From: Gryganskiella cystojenkinii
Taxonomy: Eukaryota > Mortierellomycota > Mortierellomycetes > Mortierellales > Mortierellaceae
Assembly: GCA_015852425.1 (NCBI GenBank)
Contig: JAAAIG010000784.1
Location: forward strand, 1-18,157
Direction of reading: 5' to 3'
Length of the DNA stretch: 18,157 bases
Part shown: piece after piece, positions 9,950-18,157 of the stretch
How positions within the stretch are numbered: the first letter of the stretch is position 1
Layout of the letters: the number at the start of each line of letters is the position of its first letter
Made by a program: the position numbers and the translations under genes
The notes under the pieces: generated by a model
Seen by the model: the letters and a program-made list of their open reading frames with translations, nothing else
Database searches by the model: none
What the model was told of the DNA's origin: nothing

Positions 9950-10556
9950 GCATCTTTTGACTCTTTGAGTGCGGGATCCGAATATCCTCTTCATGCTTGT
10001 TGAGGACTCCTCTTTTGACGTCAAGGATCAGGCATGGCACTTTATTTTGTTGCGCAATGCCTCCTCTCGCAATACGAGTATATTAACCGAGGGGGAAACG
10101 CTTTTAATCACAAGGAGGATAAGGAGGGAAATGGTGTCAAAGATTCACTCGAGTGAGAACTTGAACACTGGCTGCCAAAACCAGGGTGGCGGATCAACTG
10201 CCAGGATATCCGACAGCAACTGGTCGCCTTCAAAGTTAACAAGCACCGCGGATTTGAGAGCTTGACGGTGGCTGTTGCAACTAAAAGTCGCGCTTGCTAA
10301 TATTGGGCAAATTGTGGTCAGTTGGTCGAGCGCGTACCAAGCAGTAGTCGTGACTCTTTTCTTTTCTTTTCTCTTTCCAACCCATTACTCATTCCGATGA
10401 ACAACAGCCCAAATTGAATTCCATCTCGTTTTTTCTGTTCTGGAATCACCCTCCTTTCTCGCCGCTTCTCGTTCCCTTGGCGCTTCTCGCTACTCTCAAC
10501 AAGCAGCGCGCATAATCGCATAATCTCGCTCGGCCGCAAAAAACCATTCCTTGGCA
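9950..10556 (+). promoter_or_regulatory. upstream region of the GRAM-domain gene
   Basis: About 600 bases without a supported gene. It contains a C/T-rich stretch (about 10350-10380) typical of fungal promoters. A seven-codon upstream ORF (MNNSPN, 10397-10417) would matter if the transcript starts upstream of it. An ATG-initiated frame at 9993-10265 (90 codons) is open but has no recognisable motif and no supporting context. It is left as a possible chance ORF. Confidence 0.35.
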
Positions 10557-13538
10557 ATGGCCTCTCCACCACCGTTACCCAAGAGGACTCCCTCAAGTCT
10601 TGGCAGCTCTCCCCCTACCACGTCTACTATGGACGACCATGAACCCTACAACCTCACCTCGACCCCTGCCTCTGCTGCCGCTGCTGCCGCTGTCCCTGCC
10701 ACAACACCTTCTCAACCACCACCATTACCTAAACGACAACAACCACCCATTGTCGTCGTACGTTTTTCTATTTAAAGTACTTGAGGCGTGAGAGCATGTC
10801 CGAGAAAGAATTGAAATGCTGCAGACGCTGACATGACCCACTTTCTCTCTCACTCGCTCCTTTCTCCTTTCGATTAGACCCCACCAGTCATTATCACAAC
10901 CACTGCCAGTGTAGAAACAGACCAAAGTCACAGCACCTCAGGACCGGCAAAAGGAGCCACGCCAACGCCACCGACCTCACAACCAAAACTATATCTCACC
11001 GCCTCCAACCTGTCTCCATCCTCCAACGGAGCTGGAGCTTTCCCAACCGGACCCCTTAGTCCGCGACCGGAATCTGCCTCTGGATTGACCACAAAGTCAG
11101 CCCAAAGTCATCAGAGTCATCAAAATGCTGCCAGCGCACATTCTGCGAGAACCAAGGAAGAGGTCTCTTTTCAATTTGATCGTCAGGTCCAAGAGATCCG
11201 TAGGAGGAGAACTGTCGCCAAGAGGGCACCCCGGCCGGATCGAGACGATTTCACAAGGATAGAATCTGAATCTGGGAAACGGATCCTCGACTATCGACTC
11301 TACATCCAAGCCGTAAGTTTAAAAAAAAAATCCATCCAGCTTGTTTTTGGCCTTGGCGCAGGAATATCAAAAATCTTGTTTGTTTCAACTACATGGACAC
11401 AGGTTTCGACAAACCGGACTGAAAAAAAATGAAAAAAGACCGCACGAAAGAAATCACAAAGATAAAGTTGTGGAGCGAGAGCCTCGTTTTTGGCGCCCTC
11501 CACAGACCCTTTTAAGTCGATTTGTGCAACCAAGGACAGGAAAAAACTAATTGCTTTGTTTTGCTCACTCAACCCTTAACAGCATCTGATGTATTTTGTG
11601 GAATCCTTGGCACGAGACGACAAAGTCAGAAAAGTTGAACCTTTACAATGGTCCAAGATCCGCGCCATGCTGAGTCGACTCTACGACACCTCGAATCCAG
11701 CGCAATCATTGGGTCTTTACATCGAAGCAGTCATGTACTGGAAGAACCCACCACTTACCGCCGCTTGGTGTGCTGTAAGTTGTCCCTTGCCCCCCTACCC
11801 CGCAGTCTTATTTTGTTTTATGCAGATGTAAAACTCTTAGACGCCTTCATTATTAGAATGTCAGATCTCAACCTCAATATTGATTGTCTTCCTTACTTTG
11901 ATCGCAAATAGCTGTACTTTACGCTCTGGCTCTACAAACTCTGGCTACCAGGATTCATTTCCTTATTTGTCCTTAAGATGTTGAACAACCGATACGGATT
12001 CTTCGGCAACTTCAAAGAGATATTACAAATACCCCAGACAGGGCCAGCCACTACCACCATTGGAAAGGATGGCAAGGAACAGATACAGACACCACCCCCG
12101 AAACGAAGCACAAAGATGCACTCCCAACTCCGAGAATTAATCCATTCCAAGGACTTGACGGATTGGATCTCGCAAATGACCAAGATCTGGGGTCCTTATT
12201 GTCAAGCCTTGCTGGAGGAGAATATCAATTACCTGGAAAGATTGAAAAAGTAAGTTGTGTGTCTGTTGTGAGAAATAGCGAAAGAAATATATTGAATCTT
12301 CGCGGCGCCATTGTTATATTATTTATTCTTGAACCCATCCATTGAGATCCTGTAACTCTAATATGTTTGTGTCTTTTTTTTATTTTGTGAACCTGCAGTT
12401 TATTCAGATGGGAACGACCAGAGCAAACATGGCGAGTGGTCGCATTGTTGACATTTTACATCTTTGTCTCGGCTTTTTTCCAATTCATGGTCGTTCCGGC
12501 TGTCGGTAAGATTGTCAGCATCTCTGTTTCTCGTCCAAATCGTTCATAGGACACAAGAATCTGACCATTATCGCATATTTTGTATCCAAATCCATCAAAC
12601 AGGGTTCTTCATCGGCTGTGAATTCTTTTTCTTGCTTCCTTTACAAAGGAAATATCCCAGGTTCAGTCATGTCTTTTCCCCCGTGGAATGGGTACTTTGG
12701 AACGTCCCCACAAATGCTGAACTCGTGGTTGAAATCCTAAGTCGACAGCAGGAGGAAGAGCGCCGCCGAGTCGAACACACCTCTGGATCGTCAGAAATTT
12801 TGTATCGTCCCAACGGACAAACTGGCCCTTCAGGATCCGCGATTGCAGGCGCGCTCGTCGGTGCAGGAGCAGGGCCTGCGGCCGTAGTCACTGGACGTTC
12901 TTCTTTAGAGGGGATGGACCGTCATGGATTGGGACATTTGCGCGATGACCAAGAGGGGCATCACGAAGAAGACGAGGACTCGTTCGTCCAGGATTCTGCC
13001 TCGTTTATCGCAGGCTTGTCCCCAGCAAGCAAGATCAAATACGAATACCAAAAGAGGACCAGGCGCGGTCGATCGGGATCCAGTGGATCGAGTTTTATGG
13101 ATTTTCATTCTTCTTCAGAGGAACCTCAAGAGCGATCTGGTATGTGGAAATGCAATATATTTTAAACGCTGCGGTATCCGTGTGTTTCATTCGGTAACGC
13201 GATTGCAACTAAATCTTCCACCTCATTTCGTTTTATTATGCATAGAATTCCATTGTTTACTCCGTGGCAAACCTGGAAAACTCGTTATAGCAGAGGAATC
13301 ACTGTTATTCCGCTCCTCAAAATTGCTGGGTCGAGAGATTGAATATCAAATCCATTGGGAGGATGTTGACACGATCAAAAAGTCAAAGACAATGAATCTG
13401 GGAATCTGGTCCATGCCCGGATTGGAAGTCACGGATATCGATGGTCGCGTCATGGTCTTTCAGAATGTTGTCCATCGAGATGAGGCGTTCCGGAGATTGG
13501 TCGTCGCGTCGGGCAAGAAGTGGACCAATGTTGCATAA
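10557..13538 (+). CDS. membrane protein with C-terminal GRAM domain (GRAMD4-like)
   Basis: Seven exons: 10557-10757, 10878-11312, 11583-11774, 11912-12249, 12399-12505, 12603-13139 and 13246-13538. All have GT..AG junctions, mostly GTAAGT or GTATGT donors, and the frame is continuous for 700 aa. Residues 1-190 are low-complexity, Pro/Ser/Thr/Ala-rich, with two PPPLPKR motifs near residues 4 and 54 that resemble SH3-binding peptides. Residues 213-276 form a helical block ending LTAAWCA. Hydrophobic segments follow at about 277-300 (TLWLYKLWLPGFISLFVL) and 400-435 (ALLTFYIFVSAFFQFMVV, then FFIGCEFFFLLPL), so the protein is probably membrane anchored. An acidic and basic linker leads to a GRAM domain at about 604-695 (FHCLLRGKPGKLVIAEESLL, then HWEDVDTIKKSK). 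GRAM domains bind lipids or act at membrane contacts. The architecture resembles metazoan GRAMD4; that assignment and any role are inference. The start at 10557 is chosen as the first ATG of the frame; an in-frame TTG lies six bases upstream. Confidence 0.82.
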
Positions 13539-13696
13539 AAAAATCAATATCCTCATCTTTTCAAAAACGGAACCTTGTCATGAAACATGATTGCTATGGC
13601 GACGATGGTAGCTTTAACAACGATCTTATTAATAGCTAGTTTAACAAGCCTTGCTAGGCAAAACCTGGAAAGTCCTTCAACAACATACATCCTCAC
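13539..13696. other. convergent intergenic spacer
   Basis: Only 158 bases separate the stop of the GRAM-domain gene from the stop of the RecQ gene on the opposite strand. Both 3' untranslated regions must fit or overlap here. No perfect AATAAA was seen for either gene; TATTAATAAG on the minus strand (about 13625-13634) is the nearest candidate for RecQ. Confidence 0.5.
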
Positions 13697-16600
13697 TCAG
13701 CTATTGCCACGCTTTCGAGTAGCTTGTGGAGGCTCATGATCATCCGAGTCAAAGTCGTAGGCGTCGTAAAACTCTTCTTGTTCTTCCTCGGTCACATCAC
13801 CACTATTGCCTCCACCACCTCCACCGCCTCCTGCATTGCGGTCGCCTGACCCACCGCTTTGATAACCTTTTGCGCGGGCATTCACTCGTCCTTGTGGTGC
13901 TCTAGCTGGCTGTTGTACCGGACGCTGACCTGAACCTGAACCGAGGCCTGAACCGAAGCCTGGAGCCGCGAACCGAGATAAATCCTGTCGAAAGTCCCGA
14001 GCATCGATTTCTTCATCATTGTCACCCCAGCCCATAATGATATCGTCGTTGAGATTCGTAAACATGTCCTCCTCGATTTCCTCTGTAAAATAATCGTCCA
14101 TCGCTTCTGTGTCCTTAGTCTTGGCTTTCGACCTTTTGGTTGCAGCGGTCGGCTTGCGCGATCGAGGCTTTTTAGCAGAGCCTGATCCACCTTCACCGTT
14201 GTCGGCACCACTATCAGCTCCTGATTTACGCATTCTTTTCTTTGTAACACCAGGCGCTGACGTGTCCTAAGAAAGAAAAAAAAAAAATGGAAACTACGTT
14301 AGAGTCATTTCAGTTGCACAAAACCATTTATCATTACTTTTGTTTTTTTTTTTTTTTTTTGTTAATTGAGATTATGCTTACCCCCGTGGCAAAAGGCATT
14401 TCAACTTTGACCGTGCCATTAATGACGCCGCAGGCTTCCCGGCCGATATAGACATAGCTGGCAAACGAATGAACTGTCGCCTCGACTCGCTCCTCCAAGA
14501 TCTTTTTCGTAACCAGCAATCGTGTGATTCGCTCAGCATCCGTTCGACTCCAGTTCTTGCCCACACCGAATCCTACCATGTGTTCATGACCAAGGTCCAA
14601 AATCTTTTTGATCTTGGCACCTCGAAACACGTCCACCAGGTAGACCAGTGTGTACCGAGCGGTCTCCGGTCGAGACTTGTAGTTGTAGAGGTTCATTCTG
14701 GTCGACACATTCTCGTTGTATACCATCTGCCGGACCAAACCGACGATCGCCTTTGCCTCGGTAGAAACGTCCTTGAGATCAAACTTCTGAGCTCGACGGC
14801 AATTGTCGCAAGTGTTGGCGCAATCCAGAGGTGAGAAGTGCTCGCCGAAATAATCCAAGACTTGGGCTCGCCGACAATCCATCTTGTTCTCACAATACAT
14901 GATCATCTGTTTGAGATTGTCGCGCTGCCTCTGCTTTTGTTCCCAGTTGCCGTCGCCCTTCTCAATCATAAACTCAATCGTCTTCTTGTCGCTGTAGTTG
15001 TAATAGAGAACGCACTGCGCATTGTCACCATCACGGCCAGCTCGACCCGTCTCCTGATAGTACCCCTCGACAGACTGCGGCAGCGAGTGATGGATGACAA
15101 AGCGGACATTGGGTTTATCGATACCCATGCCGAATGCCACCGTCGCAACAATGATATGGGTTTCGCCGCTCTGCCACGAATTTTGGATAGCAACGCGATC
15201 CGACTTGTCCAGGCCTGCATGATAGTGCTGTGCGCTCAAATGAAACTCGTTCCGAAGCTTGTCGGCCATTTCCTCGCAAGCCCGTTTGCTCGTGCAATAG
15301 ATGATCCCACAGGCTCCACGATGGGAGGCAGTGATGAATGCGTGAATGTCAGCGTGAATCTGTCCCGTCTTTTGACGGACCTCATAATAGAGATTCCGGC
15401 GGTTAAACGACTGTTTCAGAAACACGCAGTTCTGCATCCGCAGGTTCATGATTACGTCTTGTTGCACCTTGGCATTGGCTGTCGCGGTCAGGGCCATGAG
15501 GGGGACACCAGGATATGTAGTCTTGAGTTGTCCGAGTTCCTTATAATCGGGACGAAAGTCGTGACCCCACTGACTAAGGCAATGGGCTTCGTCGACGACA
15601 AAACGGGCCAAAAGTCCACGGCTATGTAAACGACGCAATGCGGATTGAGCCTGTTGGGATCGGTAGAGCATCTCTGGCGTCATATAGACCATCTTTGGCC
15701 TGACGGTATCTTGGTCCAGCTCCTGGAAAACGAATCGCCGCAGTTGCGCCTCGATATTGCCGTGCAGAATGATAGCCGGGATTCCTTTGTTAACGAGGTG
15801 CCCAACTTGGTCTTGCATTAAACTGATCAGAGGAGAGATCACAATAGTCACTCCAGTAGGGACACTACTTGTCGCGCCTCTTCCCACAGTTGCTGGTAGC
15901 TGGTAGCACAGAGACTTGCCACCTCCTGTCGGCATGAGAACAAACACGTCTTTGTCCGACAGTGTCGCATTGATCGCCGCTTCTTGGTTGGGCCGAAACT
16001 CGCGCAAGCCGAAACGCTCCCGCAATGCTGCCTTGACTCTACCTGACCAAGGGTACAGTGTGCCCGGTGACTGAGGGCGTGCAGAGGTTTGTGGTGTTGT
16101 TGTGGAAGCAAAAGTTGGTCCTGCTAGGGCGGCTGGGACAGCGGCGCTTCTACTGGAGTCTGTGGAGACATCTCTAATACTGAGGCTTGAAGATGACTCA
16201 ACACGGCTCCAATTGTGGCCAGAATTGACAAGTAATCCTTGTACAGGCGACAATCTGTCGCTTACATCGCTTCTTTGTCCGGTGATGATCCATGGTGACA
16301 TTTGTGGTGACTCTGATCTGCTAGTTAGCTCATCGTTGTTGCTCGGTCTCGAAGATGCGGATGGTCGAATGGCCTCATTGTTGTTACTGTTGTTCGAGTC
16401 CATAGCCCGTTTCTTTGCTCTGATTCTCTCTTGAAGGGATGTGACCTCGATGCTCAAGAGTCGACGTTGTTCCTTAAGAGCGGTGACATCCTCCCCCGCT
16501 TCTTCCAAGTTCATATACAGGTCGCTAAGGCGGATACGTTCCGTGAGGGCACTGTCAGCCATGACCTCTAGTTCCTCCAATGGAATATCGTCATCAGTAT

Positions 16601-17518
16601 TGTCCGTGTCGTTGACTGGCCTAAACGGGGCTGGCGACGATCCTGTAGCCGCTACAGAACGAACTTGTGCTAGGCGAGACTATTCAGTGTGAGTCGGTCC
16701 GAATGAAATATCGATGTCAGTATGAAGATGAATTCAAGTCGACCTTGTCTCTGTGTGATCGCCGAAAGGATGTTTTTAATTACCACTTCGTCGTCGTCGT
16801 CGTCGTCAATGGTCGCTAGCTCCGCAATGTCAAAGTCATCTCCGAGGGTGTAATGGGTCGTGGGTTGAACGGGAGGAGCATCCAGGACAGGTTTTGAGAG
16901 CGGGGGACGGTTCCTTGACGCATCCTTGGAGCTATTGCTGCTGGCCGCTTCACGCTGATAGGAGGTTGTAGTTGTGGCTGGGACAGCGTCCGTGGATGTG
17001 GGCCTCAGAGACGAGGCGCTGCTCCATGCTGTAGTTCTAGTTGTTGCAGTCGAGATTGTGGGGTCCACGGAGCTCCTGCCTTCTGTTGTACTCATTGAGC
17101 CAGCAATGTTTGACTATTTCAAAAATATTAAACAGGTGAGAAACCGAGAGTCAAATAGTCCGCACGGCGCATTGTTTTTTTTTTCTCTTTTCTTTCTTAC
17201 TGGACGACCAATGTTGGGTGGGATCTGGCGTAGGGGTCTATTGTTGTTGCTGTAGCTGTTGCTGTTGTTGGCGGTGGCAGTGGCAGTGGCAGGAGCAGTT
17301 CGACCCGCAGGTGAATCTGGCCAAGGGGATCGTTGACCGAATGTGTGTTTTGCAGGTGCATCCAACGCAACCAGCTCGAGTCCACCGTGTTGGTTCTCTT
17401 TGCCACCATTGATGTTGCTGTTGCTGTTGTTGCTTGGTCGAATCGAGGTAATGTGAGGGAACTTTTGAGCGACGAGTCGACGCATCTCCTCGAGGTTGTT
17501 ACTTGTAGTGTTGACCAT
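13697..17518 (-). CDS. RecQ-family DNA helicase (BLM/Sgs1-like) lacking a visible HRDC domain
   Basis: Four exons: 17518-17201, 17113-16784, 16679-14382 and 14266-13697, encoding 1171 aa. A 3'-5' DNA helicase that unwinds recombination intermediates in the nucleus. Residues 1-430 are low-complexity with an acidic patch ([11 protein letters not shown] then six Asp) and a helical, possibly coiled-coil stretch about 250-310. The core starts near 435: Q-motif FRPNQ, Walker A PTGGGKS (466-472), DEAH (579-582), RecQ aromatic loop [11 protein letters not shown] (585-595), TATA (614-617) and motif [12 protein letters not shown] (758-767). Zinc-binding cysteines lie at about 818, 836, 840 and 843, and an RQC winged helix spans about 850-980. 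The last exon is basic, then acidic, then Gly-rich, and ends in a basic tail; I see no HRDC domain. The ATG at 17518 (MVNTTSNN) has A at -3 and G at +4. The frame stays open upstream to an ATG at 17758, but that part looks like leader sequence. Donor GTAATT of exon 2 is the least certain junction. Confidence 0.93.
13807..13836 (-). repeat. GGN-type simple repeat encoding a polyglycine run
   Basis: A run of glycine codons near the C-terminus of the RecQ protein, seen on the plus strand as repeated CCTCCACCA/CCGCCT triplets. It encodes about nine consecutive Gly inside a disordered, Gly/Ser-rich tail. Confidence 0.75.
16789..16806 (-). repeat. GAC trinucleotide repeat encoding polyaspartate
   Basis: Six tandem CGT units on the plus strand read as six GAC (Asp) codons at the end of exon 2 of the RecQ gene, next to the exon 2 donor. 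It strengthens an acidic patch of a kind found in the N-terminal regions of BLM and Sgs1. Confidence 0.85.
17241..17291 (-). repeat. low-complexity triplet and hexamer repeats in RecQ exon 1
   Basis: Plus-strand GTTGCT-like triplets (17241-17270) are followed by three perfect tandem GTGGCA hexamers (17274-17291). On the coding strand they encode an Ala-Thr alternation followed by an Asn/Ser-rich stretch. Such tracts vary readily in length between strains. Confidence 0.8.
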
Positions 17519-17552
17519 AGTCAATGGCTCTTCGTCTTCGCGTCTTCTTCTT

Positions 17553-17585
17553 TCAATGGAATCGCTCTGTCGAGATACGCAGCAT
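17553..17585 (-). promoter_or_regulatory. upstream ORF in the RecQ leader
   Basis: An ATG at 17585 (minus strand) opens a ten-residue ORF, MLRISTERFH, that stops 34 nt before the chosen RecQ start and is in a different frame. If the mRNA leader includes it, it could lower translation of the helicase. Whether it is transcribed cannot be told from sequence. Confidence 0.35.
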
Positions 17586-17727
17586 GAGTGTGTGTTGGTG
17601 TCTTCAATTAAGAAATTAGCGAGAAAGGGAGGATGGAGAGAAAGGGACCAATGCAAGGACAGGACGAAATATGTCAAATGGTGGCGTTTGGGAGCAAACA
17701 ATAAAACCGCGTGGTTGGTGGTCGCAG

Positions 17728-17994
17728 TCACACGGGGTATCGCGCCACACCAGTCCATATATTTGCTCCTCCGCGATCTTGAAGCTTCTCGCGACCGTTT
17801 CTGGTAAAAACTATTGTCACTGCTACGTCCGTGGTCCTCAACACGGGCACCAAGTTCTCAATGCTCGCAGTGGTGATATCAATGGTTTTTTCCCATTCCA
17901 CAGTCTTGACCAGCTTGAGCTCCAAATCCTTGTTCGTCTCTACTCCCCGATAATTGATATGGACCTGTCGGCCATGATATCTGCGTCGGCTCAT
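17728..17994 (-). CDS. small hypothetical protein or partial exon
   Basis: An 88-residue ORF from ATG at 17994 (MSRRRYHGRQVHINYRG) to TGA at 17728. The frame is open a further nine codons upstream to a TAG. Codon choice looks coding, with frequent GAG, AAG and GTC, and the sequence is a mixed alpha/beta-like protein including VETNKDLELKLVKTVEWEK and IENLVPVLRTTDVAVTIVF. It has no signal peptide, membrane segment or motif I recognise. It ends about 210 bases upstream of the RecQ start on the same strand, so it may be a short gene, the last exon of a gene to the right, or a fragment of a repeat element next to the 18066-18148 array. RecQ overlaps it only if the doubtful upstream ATG at 17758 is used. 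Confidence 0.4.
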   Translation of the reverse strand: MSRRRYHGRQVHINYRGVETNKDLELKLVKTVEWEKTIDITTASIENLVPVLRTTDVAVTIVFTRNGREKLQDRGGANIWTGVARYPV

Positions 17995-18065
17995 TTGATA
18001 CAAATTCTTGATCTTGCTTATTCGCTATCAGATAACATAAAAAAGCCCCCATGCCTGCGAGGTGA

Positions 18066-18148
18066 CTTAACCGCCGACCACCTCACGCTAAAACGCCGAC
18101 CATTTTTTTTGCTTAGCTTCCGACCAGGGATTCCTTAACGGCCGACCA
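18066..18148 (-). repeat. four spaced copies of a 15-nt core repeat
   Basis: Plus-strand copies are CTTAACCGCCGACCA (18066-18080), GCTAAAACGCCGACCA (18087-18102), CTTAGCTTCCGACCA (18112-18126) and CTTAACGGCCGACCA (18134-18148). On the minus strand the consensus is TGGTCGGnnGnTAAG. Copy ends are spaced 22, 24 and 22 bases apart, with unrelated sequence between cores. The array reaches close to the window edge and may continue beyond it. It could be a terminal or subterminal repeat of a DNA transposon, or clustered binding sites. Confidence 0.75.
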
Positions 18149-18157
18149 GGGCTCTCT

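Noticed and set aside
11313..11582. Possible extra exon inside the third-largest gap of the GRAM-domain gene
   Set aside because: The 270-nt stretch begins with a canonical GTAAGT donor and ends in TTAACAG; flanking exons join in phase 0 and the internal frame is A-rich without a recognisable motif.
14838..15629. 263-codon plus-strand open frame
   Set aside because: Antisense shadow of the RecQ helicase core exon.
16720..16783. Alternative RecQ exon 2 donor GTCGAC after the ITQRQ sequence
   Set aside because: It would leave phase 1, which does not join in frame to the exon 3 acceptor at 16680, and gives an intron of under 60 nt; the GTAATT donor gives a 104-nt intron in the correct phase.
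17519..17758. 80-residue N-terminal extension of RecQ from an upstream ATG
   Set aside because: The frame is open, but the bases are C/T-rich leader-like sequence, overlap the end of the 17728-17994 ORF, and encode nothing resembling a RecQ N-terminus; the ATG at 17518 has the better context.
18066..18148. CRISPR array
   Set aside because: The cores are only 15 nt, imperfect, and spaced by 6-9 nt, and the DNA is eukaryotic; this does not fit a CRISPR array.

Overview
The window reads as nuclear DNA of a filamentous fungus, most likely an early-diverging lineage such as Mucoromycota (Mortierella-like). The grounds are spliced genes with mostly 90-150 nt GT..AG introns, single-gene transcription units on both strands, a fungal mitochondrial membrane protein, a full RNA polymerase II core subunit and two tRNA genes with T-run Pol III stops. 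The lineage is inferred from protein texture and intron density; no alignment could be run.

Layout from left to right. Bases 1-1282 hold no intact gene; a broken, coding-like stretch lies on the minus strand (352-1075) and a lone possible first exon on the plus strand (245-367). A three-exon Mit_KHE1-family gene (YDL183C/MKR1-like, mitochondrial K+/H+ exchange related) runs at 1283-3099 (+). Bases 3100-4690 are gene-poor, with a second broken coding-like patch on the minus strand (3685-4355). A tRNA-Glu(CTC) sits at 4691-4762 (+). RPB2, the second-largest subunit of RNA polymerase II, occupies 5001-9395 (-) in eight exons, giving 1219 aa. A tRNA-Phe(GAA) follows at 9868-9940 (+). A seven-exon membrane protein with a C-terminal GRAM domain (GRAMD4-like, 700 aa) runs at 10557-13538 (+). 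It converges on a four-exon RecQ-family helicase (BLM/Sgs1-like, 1171 aa) at 13697-17518 (-). The right edge has a small unrecognised minus-strand ORF (17728-17994) and four copies of a 15-nt core repeat at 18066-18148.

The genes do not form a functional cluster. They are housekeeping genes (transcription, translation, mitochondrial ion balance, lipid or membrane sensing, genome stability) in ordinary eukaryotic order. I found no evidence of a new multi-gene system. The points most worth a second look are the RecQ helicase that has an RQC module but apparently no HRDC domain, the right-edge repeat array beside an orphan ORF, the two decayed coding patches, and the bracketing of RPB2 by two tRNA genes.

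All exon boundaries are hand-derived from splice signals and reading-frame continuity; none was checked against transcripts.
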